Source: Hymenobacter baengnokdamensis | GTDB lineage: Bacteria > Bacteroidota > Bacteroidia > Cytophagales > Hymenobacteraceae | Length of the DNA: 64,000 nt | NCBI RefSeq assembly: GCF_008728635.1 | Contig: NZ_CP044285.1 | Location: 558,001-622,000, forward strand | Reading direction: 5' to 3' | Part shown: positions 1 to 8,591 of the stretch, piece after piece | How the letters are laid out: every line of letters begins with the position of its first letter | Position numbering within the stretch: the stretch's first letter is position 1 | Notes under the pieces: model-generated | Seen by the model: only the letters and a program-made list of their open reading frames with translations | Told to the model about the DNA's origin: nothing | Databases searched by the model: none | Position numbers and translations under genes: made by a program

Positions 1-688
1 CGCAATGGTCGAGAAAGCGCAGCTCGGCACGGGGCAGCAGACGCTCAAAGTCGTGGGCTACCGGGGGCGGCGTGATGGTATCGTTCAGGCCCCACACCAG
101 TAGCGTCGGGGCCTGAATCCGGTGCAGGTCGCCGGCGAGGTTATGGTGCTGCGCCGAGCGGGCAAGGCTAATCATCCGCAGGCACTTGGCATTGGAGTTG
201 GTAACGGCGAATACCTCATCCACCAGCTCCCTGGTAGCCACGGCAGGGTCATAAAACGTATACCCAACACGCTCACGCACAAAGTTGTAGTCACCCCGCT
301 TCGGAAACGAGCCACCCATTCCGTCTTCAAACAGGCCGCTGCTGCCCGTGAGCACCAGGCTGCTTACGCGGCCAGGATGGCGCAGAGTGTACACCAGGGC
401 TACGTGGCCGCCCAGTGAGTTGCCAAGCAGGGTAAACGAAGCCGGCAGCCGGAGCTTTTCCACAAAGTTTTCGACATACTCGACCAGGCCCGGCACCGTT
501 GCCTGCAGCAGCGGCATATCGTAAACAGGCAGCACCGGAATAATGACGCGGTAGGCAGGCACAAACTCAGCTACTACATCCTGCCAGTTGCTAAGCGCCC
601 CGAAAAGCCCATGCAGCAGCAGCAAAACGGGCCCCTGGCCTTCATCGACATAGTCAAACCCGTGTTGTTGCTGGCGGCGAAGCTCCAT
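1..688 (-). CDS. Alpha/beta-hydrolase fold protein (C-terminus cut by window edge)
   Basis: Reading from ATG at 688 the frame is open for 229 codons to the window edge, so the C-terminus, with the catalytic His, is missing. Near the N-terminus is the oxyanion-loop stretch LLLLHGLFG. The nucleophile elbow is GNSLGG, with Ser as catalytic residue. The acid turn is WGLNDTITPP, with Asp. There is no signal peptide, so it should be cytoplasmic. The GNSLGG elbow is common in MhpC-like C-C hydrolases and haloperoxidase-like esterases; the substrate cannot be told from sequence. It is the last gene of the minus-strand set here, about 145 bases from the glutaminase gene, and that gap shows nothing clear. 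Confidence 0.85.
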   Translation of the reverse strand, partial: MELRRQQQHGFDYVDEGQGPVLLLLHGLFGALSNWQDVVAEFVPAYRVIIPVLPVYDMPLLQATVPGLVEYVENFVEKLRLPASFTLLGNSLGGHVALVYTLRHPGRVSSLVLTGSSGLFEDGMGGSFPKRGDYNFVRERVGYTFYDPAVATRELVDEVFAVTNSNAKCLRMISLARSAQHHNLAGDLHRIQAPTLLVWGLNDTITPPPVAHDFERLLPRAELRFLDHC

Positions 689-834
689 ATTACTTTTACT
701 ATACAACTGATATTCAACAAACAAGCCCGCTAGTGCCGCAGGCTGCTTGCTTTGCTGGCGTGTGCTGTCTTTTCGGCCTACCGCTCAGGCTGTTTTAGAG
801 GGCACGCCACAATAAGTAGCACGCCATAGCTGGT

Positions 835-1419
835 CTATGCAATGTTACAACAGGCTATCCAATTTGCCAGCCACTGTCGGCCATAGGTGGTAAGCAGGGC
901 TTCGGGATGAAACTGCACGCCAAACAGCGGCAGGCTGACATGGCGCAGCGCCATTAGCTCGTGGTCGGCATCGGCCGTAAAAGCCAGCGGGCGCAGGCAA
1001 GCCGGCAAGGTACTGGCTTCCAGCACCAGCGAATGGTAGCGCGTTACGGGCTGGCGGCGGGGCATTTCGGCCAGCCAGGCATCGTTGCCGAGCAGCTCAA
1101 TGTCGGATACCTTGCCGTGCACCGGGCGGGCGGCCCGGCACAGCGTAGCGCCAAAAAATTCGCCCAGTGCTTGGTGGCCCAGGCACACGCCCAATATGGG
1201 CAGGCGCTGGTGATAAGCCTCGATAACCGCCAGCAGGTTGCCGGCCGCGGCAGGAGTGCCCGGACCGGGCGATAGTACAATGCCCGCAAACTTCAGCTCA
1301 TGAAGCGCCGCCAGGGGCACATCGTTGCGGCGCACCAGCACCTGGGCTCCAAGCTGGCGCAGGTAATCGGCCAGGGTGTAGGTAAAGGAGTCGAAGCTAT
1401 CGAGGAGAAGCAGGGTCAA
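835..1419 (-). CDS. pabA: Class I glutamine amidotransferase, component II of aminodeoxychorismate/anthranilate synthase
   Basis: About 194 residues, the usual length for PabA/TrpG. It releases ammonia from glutamine for the chorismate-using partner in folate or tryptophan synthesis. Family landmarks are the N-terminal LLLLDSFDSFTYTLADYL, the SPGPGTP oxyanion strand, the nucleophile elbow GVCLGHQALG (catalytic Cys) and FGVQFHPEA (catalytic His, with Glu two residues on). I chose the TTG start at 1419 because it places the conserved LLLDSFDSF strand at the N-terminus. An ATG at 1558-1560 overlaps the stop of the upstream cvpA-like gene as TGATG, but would add about 46 residues with no family features. 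PabA and TrpG cannot be separated without the partner gene, which is not in the window. Confidence 0.85.
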   Translation of the reverse strand: MTLLLLDSFDSFTYTLADYLRQLGAQVLVRRNDVPLAALHELKFAGIVLSPGPGTPAAAGNLLAVIEAYHQRLPILGVCLGHQALGEFFGATLCRAARPVHGKVSDIELLGNDAWLAEMPRRQPVTRYHSLVLEASTLPACLRPLAFTADADHELMALRHVSLPLFGVQFHPEALLTTYGRQWLANWIACCNIA

Positions 1420-1559
1420 GGCTGCGCGAGAAATTTGAAAGGAATAATTGCCGGGGCAGTTCCCAGGCTCGGGCTCAGCAGGCAAACTCCACACGCCAGG
1501 TGGGCCGGGGGCAACAGTAACTAATCTACGCCAGCAATTAGCCAGTCTAACTCGGGCCA

Positions 1560-2081
1560 TCACATGGCGGCTTTCAGCCGGCCGAGCAGGTTGTGGCCGA
1601 TTGGCAGCACGTAGCTGGTTACCTGCAAAGCCAGGGGAGTAGCTTTTTGTACCCAGGGCAGCACAACTGAGCCAGCAGTGAGGCCGGGAGCCAGCAGGGG
1701 CAGGCCCGCCAACGCGGTCCCGTGCAGCAGCAGGCTCAACCCAAGCAGCCATTTCAGGCCGCCTGCTACGGCTCCGAGCAGGTTGTCGAGTATGCCGAGC
1801 GGCGTGAGGTGAACAGCCGTTTTGACGAGTCCGCCCAGCAGGTGTACGCCCCACATAATAGCCACCAGCACCAGTAGAAAAGCCACCAGGGGCAGCATCC
1901 CAAACAGCTCGCCCAGGTACCCGCGCACTACCGGAATAGCAGCGCTCAGCAAGCTCAATCCACCTATCACGCCCAGCACAAAGGCCAGCAGCGACACCAC
2001 TTCCAGCACCAGGCCTTTGCGGAATCCCTTAACGGTACCGACAGCTATGGGCAGCAGGAGCAGCAGGTCGAGCGGAGTCAT
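1560..2081 (-). CDS. CvpA family membrane protein
   Basis: 173 residues with about four hydrophobic segments and the typical opening TPLDLLLLLPIAVGTVKGF followed by RKGL. The family is named after E. coli CvpA, linked to colicin V production; its molecular role is poorly defined. It acts in the inner membrane. It lies upstream of the glutaminase gene on the same strand, and its TGA overlaps an ATG in the next frame, which hints at translational coupling or at mere crowding. A 20-bp perfect hairpin separates it from the yqeY-like gene upstream. Confidence 0.85.
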   Translation of the reverse strand: MTPLDLLLLLPIAVGTVKGFRKGLVLEVVSLLAFVLGVIGGLSLLSAAIPVVRGYLGELFGMLPLVAFLLVLVAIMWGVHLLGGLVKTAVHLTPLGILDNLLGAVAGGLKWLLGLSLLLHGTALAGLPLLAPGLTAGSVVLPWVQKATPLALQVTSYVLPIGHNLLGRLKAAM

Positions 2082-2101
2082 GCGTTGCGTTGAAGCAGAA
2101 A

Positions 2102-2155
2102 CTGAAGGCAGGAATGAAGAACCGGTTTTGCCGTATTCTTCATTCCTGCCTTCAG
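2102..2155. terminator. Perfect 20-bp hairpin between yqeY-like and cvpA-like genes
   Basis: Positions 2102-2121 and 2136-2155 are exact reverse complements with a 14-nt loop, and a T run follows on the plus strand at 2157-2162. It lies right after the stop of the minus-strand yqeY-like gene, so a rho-independent terminator or RNA-stabilising hairpin is the likely role. Confidence 0.6.
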
Positions 2156-2160
2156 CTTTT

Positions 2161-2625
2161 TTAGAAATTAGTGTTATTCAGCAGGCTGCTCACCGCCTGC
2201 GAAATCTGCTTGCCATCGGCCTGGCCAGCCAGCTCACGGGCGGCTACGCCCATCACCTTGCCAAGGTCGGAAGGGCCGGTGGCACCCACGCGCTGAATAA
2301 TAGCGACGAGCTTTTCTACCAAATCGGCCTCGGAAAGCTGCTGGGGCAGAAACTCTTCGATAATAGCCAGCTCAGCCAGCTCGGTTTCTTCGAGGTCGGA
2401 GCGGAACTGCTCCTTATAAGTAGCTGCCGAGTCGCGGCGCTGCTTGGCAGCCTTGATAAGCAGCTTCTGCTCCTGGTCGGCGCTGAGGCCGGTGGCACTG
2501 GCCCCCTCAGCCGTTTCAGCCAGCAGAATCTGCGACTTAATGCTGCGTAGCGCCGTGAGGCGCACTTTGTCTTTGGCCAGCATAGCTTGCTTGATGCCGG
2601 CGTCGATGGTGTCTTTAAGAGCCAT
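2161..2625 (-). CDS. GatB/YqeY domain protein
   Basis: 154 residues. It begins MALKDTIDAGIKQAMLAKDK and contains RLTALRSIKSQI and the FLPQQLSEADL region typical of YqeY, a stand-alone version of the tRNA-binding tail of the GatB amidotransferase subunit. Family members are soluble and thought to be tRNA-related; the precise function is unknown. An in-frame extension to 2709 exists but has no family similarity, so ATG at 2625 is preferred. The 222-base gap upstream contains a GC-rich region with small inverted repeats and one arm of a dispersed repeat next to pdxJ. Confidence 0.88.
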   Translation of the reverse strand: MALKDTIDAGIKQAMLAKDKVRLTALRSIKSQILLAETAEGASATGLSADQEQKLLIKAAKQRRDSAATYKEQFRSDLEETELAELAIIEEFLPQQLSEADLVEKLVAIIQRVGATGPSDLGKVMGVAARELAGQADGKQISQAVSSLLNNTNF

Positions 2626-2809
2626 TTTGAGAAGAGTGGGAGAAGAATTACAAAAATTAACCGGATGGCCGCAGCGTAGCGGCTCCGTGCGGAGCTGGGC
2701 GCAACCCAAGGCCGGCCCGATGGGTTACACTGGCAAAAACGGCGCGGCACCCAACCGCCCGGCAAAGGTACCTTGCACCGCCGCGCCAGCCTACCCGGCC
2801 CGCGCCGTT

Positions 2810-2854
2810 CACAAAATCCGTGCAATCCATTAAAATCCGAGCTAATCAGTGGTC
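2810..2854 (+). repeat. Dispersed repeat arm (family 1, copy A) abutting pdxJ
   Basis: This 45-bp stretch ends in GCTAATCAGTGGTC and matches the arms at 20880-21020 and 33209-33470 in their reverse orientation, with variation in the middle. Only one arm is seen here. Upstream, 2777-2806 resembles an internal segment of the copy at 33317-33342 (CCGCGCC, CTACCCGGC), so the homology goes beyond the arm. The final GTGGTC is read as the first two codons of pdxJ. Confidence 0.75.
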
Positions 2855-3565
2855 AAGCTAAGCGTCAACATCAACAAAATTGCCACCCTGCGCAATGCCC
2901 GGGGCCTGCATGCCCGCCCCAACTTGCTGCAAGCCGCCCGCGACATCGAGCGCTTTGGAGGTGAAGGCATTACGGTGCACCCGCGCCCCGACGAGCGCCA
3001 CATCCGCTACCAGGACGTACGCGAGCTGAAAGCGATTGTCACCACCGAGCTGAACGTAGAGGGCAATCCCACTCCCGATTTTTTGGCCCTGGTGCGTGAA
3101 GTGCGCCCCGAGCAGGTAACGCTGGTGCCCGATGCGCCCGACGCCATCACTTCGAATGCCGGCTGGGACGTGGTGAAGCACCAGGCTTACCTGCGCGACG
3201 TGGTGGCCGAGCTAAAGAGCTACAGTGCCCGCGTCAGCATTTTCCTCGACCCCGAGCCGGGGCTGATAGCGGCGGCGGCTAGCACGGGTACCGACCGCAT
3301 CGAGCTGTATACCGAAGCGTATGCCCGCCGCTACCCTACTGACCGTGCGGCCGCAGTACGGCCCTACCGGGCCACCGCCGAAGCAGCGGTAGCGGCCGGC
3401 CTCGGCCTCAATGCCGGCCACGACCTTGACCTGGAAAATCTCGCTTACCTGGCCCAAGAGCTGCCCGGCTTGCAGGAAGTGAGCATCGGGCATGCGCTGG
3501 TAGCCGACGCCTTGTATCTGGGACTGGAGAATACCGTGCAGCTCTACAAGCGTCAGCTGCGCTAA
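2849..3565 (+). CDS. pdxJ: Pyridoxine 5'-phosphate synthase PdxJ
   Basis: 238 residues, full length for PdxJ, which condenses 3-amino-1-hydroxyacetone phosphate with deoxyxylulose phosphate in the DXP-dependent vitamin B6 pathway. It is a cytoplasmic TIM-barrel enzyme. Visible family motifs are [14 protein letters not shown] at the N-terminus, [51 protein letters not shown] and [14 protein letters not shown]. The GTG start at 2849 gives [10 protein letters not shown], which fits the normal N-terminus, and no ATG lies between it and the conserved core. This GTG and the next codon are the last six bases of a dispersed repeat. The stop overlaps the stop of the convergent methyltransferase by four bases. 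Confidence 0.95.
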   Translation: MVKLSVNINKIATLRNARGLHARPNLLQAARDIERFGGEGITVHPRPDERHIRYQDVRELKAIVTTELNVEGNPTPDFLALVREVRPEQVTLVPDAPDAITSNAGWDVVKHQAYLRDVVAELKSYSARVSIFLDPEPGLIAAAASTGTDRIELYTEAYARRYPTDRAAAVRPYRATAEAAVAAGLGLNAGHDLDLENLAYLAQELPGLQEVSIGHALVADALYLGLENTVQLYKRQLR

Positions 3566-4410
3566 AACCGCACTTCTACCTCAAACCGGGCCGGGTCGGC
3601 CAGGGGGTCGGGGGCCAGAACGGGCATATAATTTGGCGAATATATAGCACACAGCGTATTGCCCACCTGCGCCAGCTGGCCCGGCAAGCCGGCGGGCAGG
3701 CCATCGAGCAGGCCGGCCAGCACTTCCCAGCGCGGCTGGCCGGGCTGGCGGCTGGCATCGTGCCACACTACTACTGTATGAGGGCCTACCAGATGCTCAA
3801 ATACGCGGGCCGTATCGCGGCGCACTGCCTCGTAGCGGTGGTCACCATCAATAAAGACCAGGTCGAAGGGCCCCGCCTCGCGCTGCAAATTGGCCAGGTC
3901 GAAGGTAGCGGAGTTGCCGTGCAGGTGCGTCACATTGGATAGGGCCCGCGAAAAATACCCGTGCAGCCCGATGTAGCGCTCGGGTAAGTGAAGCGCCCGC
4001 ATTTCGTCGGCGCTCAGGTTGAGAGTGTGCACGGTAGCCGCCTCAGCCGCCACGTTGGCTGCGCTTTCGCCGCGCCAGGTGCCAATTTCGAAGTAGCGAC
4101 AGCCCGGCTGCTGCCGGGCCAGTGCGCGCAGCAGCAGCAGGTCGGTGGGCAGCGAGCCGCCATCGCCAAAAGCAAAAGGCGCTACGGTGCGCGCTGCCGC
4201 GGGTACCGTGGGCGGCACAAACTGCGCAAATGGCAGCAAAGGCAGTCCGTCGGCATTGAGGTCCGGCCAGCGCGGGGTGTGGGCCAGGGCCCGCGCCCGC
4301 CAGGCATCGGTATCGGCGGCCAGCACCACAGTGAGCAGCGCGGGAGTGCGGGCAAGCGCCCCAAAGGCGCGCAGGGCAGTAGCAATACGGGAAGACACCA
4401 GCTTGGGCAA
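3562..4410 (-). CDS. Class I SAM-dependent methyltransferase
   Basis: 282 residues. The SAM-binding motif I is [20 protein letters not shown] in the middle of the protein; [17 protein letters not shown] follows as the strand 4/5 region, and VVVWHDASR comes later. This matches the Methyltransf_24-like group, often found near cell-surface polysaccharide genes. About 90 N-terminal residues before the Rossmann domain are not recognised. It is convergent with pdxJ, with a four-base overlap. The 147-base gap upstream separates it from a divergent lipoprotein gene and should hold both promoters. The substrate is unknown. Confidence 0.85.
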   Translation of the reverse strand: MPKLVSSRIATALRAFGALARTPALLTVVLAADTDAWRARALAHTPRWPDLNADGLPLLPFAQFVPPTVPAAARTVAPFAFGDGGSLPTDLLLLRALARQQPGCRYFEIGTWRGESAANVAAEAATVHTLNLSADEMRALHLPERYIGLHGYFSRALSNVTHLHGNSATFDLANLQREAGPFDLVFIDGDHRYEAVRRDTARVFEHLVGPHTVVVWHDASRQPGQPRWEVLAGLLDGLPAGLPGQLAQVGNTLCAIYSPNYMPVLAPDPLADPARFEVEVRF

Positions 4411-4557
4411 ACAAGGTTGAAGCAGCCCGCAAGTTATCGGTTGTCATCTGCACTGCACCGCACCGTGCGGCCGGCCTTCATACTGGCTACAGGAAGCTTA
4501 CTTGCCGGGGACCGGCCCGGCCGTAACTTGCGCCTTCATTTAGCTATCTCAACTGTA

Positions 4558-5586
4558 GTGCGTTCACGTTTTTATTCGGCTTGGCGCGGCGCGCTGAGCC
4601 TGGGGCTGCTAGCCAGCGTCAGTCTGGCTGCCTGCCAAACCCGCCCCGGTCAGGGTGAAACCTCAGCCAGCCAAGGTGGCGATGCCAGTGTTGCCCACAA
4701 GCCGGCTCCGGTCGACACCGTGAAGATTAAGCGCCTGGCCTTGCAGCGCGACTCGCTCAAGGCCGACAGCATTGTGCGCAAGAGCGGGCAGCTGCCGGGC
4801 GCTATTTTGCCCGGCCACCGCATTGTGGCATTTTATGGCAACATCCGGTCGAAAGGCATGGGCATTCTGGGGCGCGAGCCTAAGGACCAGATGATGCGCA
4901 AATTTGATAAGGTGCTGAAGGAATGGCAGGCTGCCGACCCGAGCCTGCCCGTGCTGCCGGCCTTCCACAGTGTGACCATTACGGCGCAGGGCAGCGCCGG
5001 CGATGGCAAGTATCGGCTCATGAACTCAAAGTCTACCATTGAGGAAACCCGGGCGTGGGCGAAGGAGAAACACGCTATCCTGTTTATGGACGTGCAGGTG
5101 GGCCTCAGCGACTTGCAGCACGAGCTGCCCAAGCTGGCTGAGTACATGAAAGACCCGACTATTCACCTCGGCATCGACCCCGAATTTGCGATGCAAACCA
5201 AGGGCGTGCGCCCCGGCAAAAAAATCGGCACCTACGATGCCAAGGACGTCAACTACGCCATCAACTTTCTGGCGCGCATCGTGAGTGAAAACCACCTGCC
5301 ACCCAAGATTTTGATGGTGCACCGCTTTACGCAGGGTATGGTGACGAACTACAAGAACATCAAGCTAGACCCCCGCGTGCAGGTGATTATGGACATGGAC
5401 GGCTGGGGCGACCCTACACTCAAGAAGGATTCGTACAAGGCCTATATCGAGAAGCAGCCCGTTCAATATACAGGTTTTAAACTATTCTACGAATACGATA
5501 TTAAGCCCCGAAACTCGCACCTGATGACGCCGAAAGAAGTGCTCAGCGAGCTGAATCCTAAGCCGCTCTATATTCAGTACCAATAA
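4558..5586 (+). CDS. Conserved secreted lipoprotein, probable TIM-barrel glycosidase-like fold
   Basis: 342 residues from a GTG at 4558. It has a lipoprotein signal peptide with lipobox LAAC, then a low-complexity linker and a conserved domain. Recognisable stretches are VAFYGNIRSKGMGILG, PVLPAFHSV, AILFMDVQVGLSDL, HLGIDPEFAM, KILMVHRFTQGMV, VIMDMDGWG and GFKLFYEYD, a strand pattern suggesting a TIM barrel. From memory, similar proteins occur in Actinobacteria and Chloroflexi without a defined activity. The open frame runs upstream to 3988 but that part lies opposite the methyltransferase gene. GTAACTTGCG at 4522-4531 resembles a -7 element. A strong terminator follows. Confidence 0.7.
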   Translation: MRSRFYSAWRGALSLGLLASVSLAACQTRPGQGETSASQGGDASVAHKPAPVDTVKIKRLALQRDSLKADSIVRKSGQLPGAILPGHRIVAFYGNIRSKGMGILGREPKDQMMRKFDKVLKEWQAADPSLPVLPAFHSVTITAQGSAGDGKYRLMNSKSTIEETRAWAKEKHAILFMDVQVGLSDLQHELPKLAEYMKDPTIHLGIDPEFAMQTKGVRPGKKIGTYDAKDVNYAINFLARIVSENHLPPKILMVHRFTQGMVTNYKNIKLDPRVQVIMDMDGWGDPTLKKDSYKAYIEKQPVQYTGFKLFYEYDIKPRNSHLMTPKEVLSELNPKPLYIQYQ

Positions 5587-5608
5587 ACGGCCGGCAGGCC
5601 GCACGCAT

Positions 5609-5646
5609 AAAAAAGGCTTCCCGCATAATGCGGGAAGCCTTTTTTG
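5609..5646. terminator. Bidirectional rho-independent terminator
   Basis: An inverted repeat, GGCTTCCCGCAT / ATGCGGGAAGCC, is flanked by an A run on the left and a T run on the right. It lies between the convergent lipoprotein gene and the MFS gene and can serve both. Confidence 0.9.
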
Positions 5647-5729
5647 GTAAAATATACTAACCTAGTGCCTAGTAATCGTCACCTAAACAGCCACGTAGCG
5701 AAGGCTTTGCAAAAGCCGGGCCACCTTGC

Positions 5730-7301
5730 TTAGTGTGCCGCGTTAAGGTCGATTTTCTCGCCTTGCTTAGCCCGTTTTACCAGCAGGATAAGCGGTACGC
5801 AAGCCAGGAAAAACAACCCGAGCGAGGTAAATATCTGCGAGTAGGTAATCAGCGATACCTGTTTCATCAATACCCCTTCGAGCACGGCGTAAGCTTGCTG
5901 CTGCGCTTGATTCAGCGAATAGCCTTTCGCCAGAAAGCTCTGCGTAAAGGCTTGCAGGCGCTGGGTAGTTTCGGGGTTGTAGAGCGAGATATTGGGCAGC
6001 AGAGCCACGCGGTTGGCCTGAATGGTGCGCTCGAGATAGGTACCTACAATGGCCACCCCAAACGAGCCGCCGAGCTGGCGAATCATGCCGGTAAGGCCCG
6101 CGGCCTGGCCGGCATCACGGCCTTGCAGGCCCGCCAGGCTCATGGTGGTGATGGGCATAAAGATGAGGCCCAGGCCCACGCCCCGCACAATGAGTGGCCA
6201 GAAGAAGTCGCTTTCACCGGCAGTGGGCGAAATCTGGGCGGCCATCCAGAACGTGAAGCCGAAGAAGATGGCAAAGCCCACCGGCAGCATTGCCTTCTGG
6301 GGCACGCCTGCCACCAGCATTTTGCCCACAAGGGGCATCATCAGGCCCGAAGCCAATGCGCCAGGCAGCAGAATGTAGCCCGTTTGCTCGGCGGAGAAGC
6401 CCAGAATGCGCTGCGTGAAGATGGGAAAGACAAACACCGAAGCAAACAAGCCAAAGCCCAGCACAAACGACAGGAAGGCCCCTACCGCCAGGTTTCGGCT
6501 CTTGGTAAGCACGCGCAGGTCCACAATGGGTGCTTTGGCGGTAAGCTCGCGCCAGATGAACCCGATGAGGCCAACGGCGGCCAGCATAGTGAAGAGCACG
6601 ATGATATTGTCGTCGAACCAGTCTTTGGTTTCGCCCTGCTCCAGCACAAACTGCAAAGAGCCCACCCCCAGTATCAGCAGGCCGATACCCGCCCAGTCAA
6701 TCTCACGCAGGGGTTTGGGAATGGCATTCTTGATGCGCTCAGGGTCGCGGATAAACAGGATGGTGAAAATGCTGGCCATGATGCCGACCGGCACGTTCAC
6801 GTAGAATATCCAGGGCCAGTCATAGTTTTCTACTATATAGCCCCCGAGCGTTGGGCCGATAGTGGGGCCGATAATAACACCCATGCCAAACAGGGCCTGC
6901 CCGAGGGGCAGCTGCTTGGGCGGGAAAGTATCAATCAGAATAGCCTGCGACGTAGCCATGAGCGCGCCGCCCCCGATGCCCTGAATAAAGCGGAAGGCCA
7001 CCAGCTCCCACAGGTTGGTGCTCTGGCCGCAGGCCATAGAGGCCAGCGTGAAGATGACCACCGACACGAGGTAGTAGTTTTTGCGGCCGAACTGCTCGGC
7101 CAGGAAGCCGGTCATCGGAATTACAATTACGTTGGCAATTGCATAAGACGCTACTACCCAACTCACTTCCTGCTGCGTAGCCGAAAGGTTGCCCATCATC
7201 TGGGTCAGGGCCACGTTCACGATACTGGTATCAATCAGCTCAAGAAGGCAGCAGAGAACTACCGTAACTACGATAATCCATTTTCTAAATCCGGTTTCCA
7301 T
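5730..7301 (-). CDS. DHA2-family MFS drug:proton antiporter (EmrB/QacA type)
   Basis: 523 residues with about 14 membrane segments. Segment 1 has LELIDTSIVNVAL (Asp24) and loop 2-3 has motif A as GFLAEQFGRKNYYL (residues 65-78), both diagnostic of DHA2 exporters. The GRDAGQAAGLTGMIRQLGGS stretch is also typical of the EmrB group. It should form the inner-membrane pump of a tripartite exporter with the HlyD-type adaptor and TolC-type channel encoded upstream on the same strand. It is the last gene of that operon. A long reading frame on the opposite strand is an artefact of the codon bias. Confidence 0.93.
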   Translation of the reverse strand: METGFRKWIIVVTVVLCCLLELIDTSIVNVALTQMMGNLSATQQEVSWVVASYAIANVIVIPMTGFLAEQFGRKNYYLVSVVIFTLASMACGQSTNLWELVAFRFIQGIGGGALMATSQAILIDTFPPKQLPLGQALFGMGVIIGPTIGPTLGGYIVENYDWPWIFYVNVPVGIMASIFTILFIRDPERIKNAIPKPLREIDWAGIGLLILGVGSLQFVLEQGETKDWFDDNIIVLFTMLAAVGLIGFIWRELTAKAPIVDLRVLTKSRNLAVGAFLSFVLGFGLFASVFVFPIFTQRILGFSAEQTGYILLPGALASGLMMPLVGKMLVAGVPQKAMLPVGFAIFFGFTFWMAAQISPTAGESDFFWPLIVRGVGLGLIFMPITTMSLAGLQGRDAGQAAGLTGMIRQLGGSFGVAIVGTYLERTIQANRVALLPNISLYNPETTQRLQAFTQSFLAKGYSLNQAQQQAYAVLEGVLMKQVSLITYSQIFTSLGLFFLACVPLILLVKRAKQGEKIDLNAAH

Positions 7302-7317
7302 AAACTAGATTAGTTAT

Positions 7318-7410
7318 GAGTTAAAAGATAAGAGGTAAGAGGTGAAAAGCAGATTGGCAGTAACGAGCCATCTACACTTGCTTCAGCTCCTACCTCTTAG
7401 CTTTTAACTC
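7318..7410. repeat. Imperfect inverted repeat between hlyD-like and MFS genes
   Basis: Positions 7318-7337 and 7391-7410 pair with one mismatch in 20 (GAGTTAAAAG.TAAGAGGTA). Together with the direct TAAGAGGTAAGAGG repetition next to the left arm, it looks like one of the AT-rich low-complexity intergenic repeats of this genome. It could form an intercistronic hairpin that changes the relative amounts of adaptor and pump. Confidence 0.6.
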
Positions 7411-7413
7411 TGA

Positions 7414-8499
7414 TTACTTCACCGCTACAATTGCGTTTACGCTCATGCCGGCCCGCAGCGGGTGCTGCGGGTCTTCGTGGTCGAGCACGATTTTCACGGG
7501 AATACGCTGGGTTACTTTCACGAAGTTGCCGCTGGCGTTATCGGGAGGCAGCAGGGCAAAGCGGGCACCCGTAGCAGCCGACAGCGACTCGACGTGGCCC
7601 TGAAACTCTTCGTGCGGATAGGCATCGATTTCCAGCTTGACCGGCTGGCCCACTTTCATTTCTTCCATCTGGGTTTCCTTGAAGTTGGCAATAACCCAGG
7701 TTTTGTTGCTCGAAACAATACCTAAAAGCTGCTGGCCGGGCGATACTACCTGGCCGGGCTGCACGCTTTTCTTGCTTACGATACCGTTGCCGGGAGCCAG
7801 GAGCGTGGTGTAGCTGAGCTGGAGCTTGGCATTGTCGAGGTCAGCCTGGCGCTGCTTCACCACGGCCTGCGCCACAGCTACCTGCTGCTGAGTAGCAAGC
7901 ACCTGCTGGCGGGCTACCGATACCTGGTCGGTAGCAGTGCTACGCTGGGCGGTAGTCGATTTGAGGTTGGCCTGCACCGCATCGTAGTCGCTCTGCGGAA
8001 TAATATCCTCGTTGCGGAGCTTGGTGCTGCGCTGCAAGTCTTTTTGCAGCTTCGAGAGGTTGGCTTCGCTCACGCCGATAGTGGTTTGGGCGGTGCGTAC
8101 ATTGGCCTGGGCCGTGCCTACCTGGGCGCGGGCGGCTACCACCTGCGCCTGGGCCGCCAGCAGCGCCGCCTGGGCCGCGCTTACCCGCTGCAGGTAGTCC
8201 GACTTGTCGATGGTAACAAGCGTATCGCCCTTCTTCACCGTCTGGTTGTCATCAACAAAAACTTTCAGGACCGGACCGGCCACGCGGGGCAGAATCGGGT
8301 ACACGTCGCCTTCCACCTGGGCGTCGTCGGTGCTTTCGTGCGCTTTGGCAAACTGGTAGCGCGTCCAGCCAAAGTAGCCGCCGACCAGCAGCACCACTGC
8401 CAGGATAATAAGTGCCAGCGGGTTGCGCTTTTTGGGTTCTTCGAGCGGCTCGGCGACTGCGGTAGGAACCTCTTCTTGGGGTTGAGTTTGGGTAGCCAT
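7414..8499 (-). CDS. HlyD/EmrA-family membrane fusion protein
   Basis: 361 residues: a short cytoplasmic N-terminus, one membrane anchor at about residues 28-46, the STDDAQVEG signature at about 56-64, a lipoyl half-motif, a long alpha-helical hairpin rich in Ala and Gln (about 100-235), the second lipoyl half and a beta-barrel. STDDAQVEG is typical of EmrA-like adaptors that work with DHA2 pumps. It links the MFS pump in the inner membrane to the TolC-type channel across the periplasm. It lies 112 bases upstream of the pump gene and 92 bases downstream of the stress-protein gene. Confidence 0.93.
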   Translation of the reverse strand: MATQTQPQEEVPTAVAEPLEEPKKRNPLALIILAVVLLVGGYFGWTRYQFAKAHESTDDAQVEGDVYPILPRVAGPVLKVFVDDNQTVKKGDTLVTIDKSDYLQRVSAAQAALLAAQAQVVAARAQVGTAQANVRTAQTTIGVSEANLSKLQKDLQRSTKLRNEDIIPQSDYDAVQANLKSTTAQRSTATDQVSVARQQVLATQQQVAVAQAVVKQRQADLDNAKLQLSYTTLLAPGNGIVSKKSVQPGQVVSPGQQLLGIVSSNKTWVIANFKETQMEEMKVGQPVKLEIDAYPHEEFQGHVESLSAATGARFALLPPDNASGNFVKVTQRIPVKIVLDHEDPQHPLRAGMSVNAIVAVK

Positions 8500-8591
8500 T
8501 GTAAGTTGCGGGTGCTGGTTTCTTCTGATTAAGTACTGATTTACTGCTGCTGTGCCTTAGCTACGTAACCGCCAGGTAGCAGCCAATGCGT

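Noticed and set aside
3988..4557. N-terminal extension of the 4558 lipoprotein to 3988
   Set aside because: It lies opposite a well-supported methyltransferase gene and would bury the signal peptide inside the protein.
5733..7313. 526-codon open frame on the plus strand opposite the MFS gene
   Set aside because: Its product is His/Gln/Arg-rich with no domain, and the minus strand encodes a clear 14-TM transporter.
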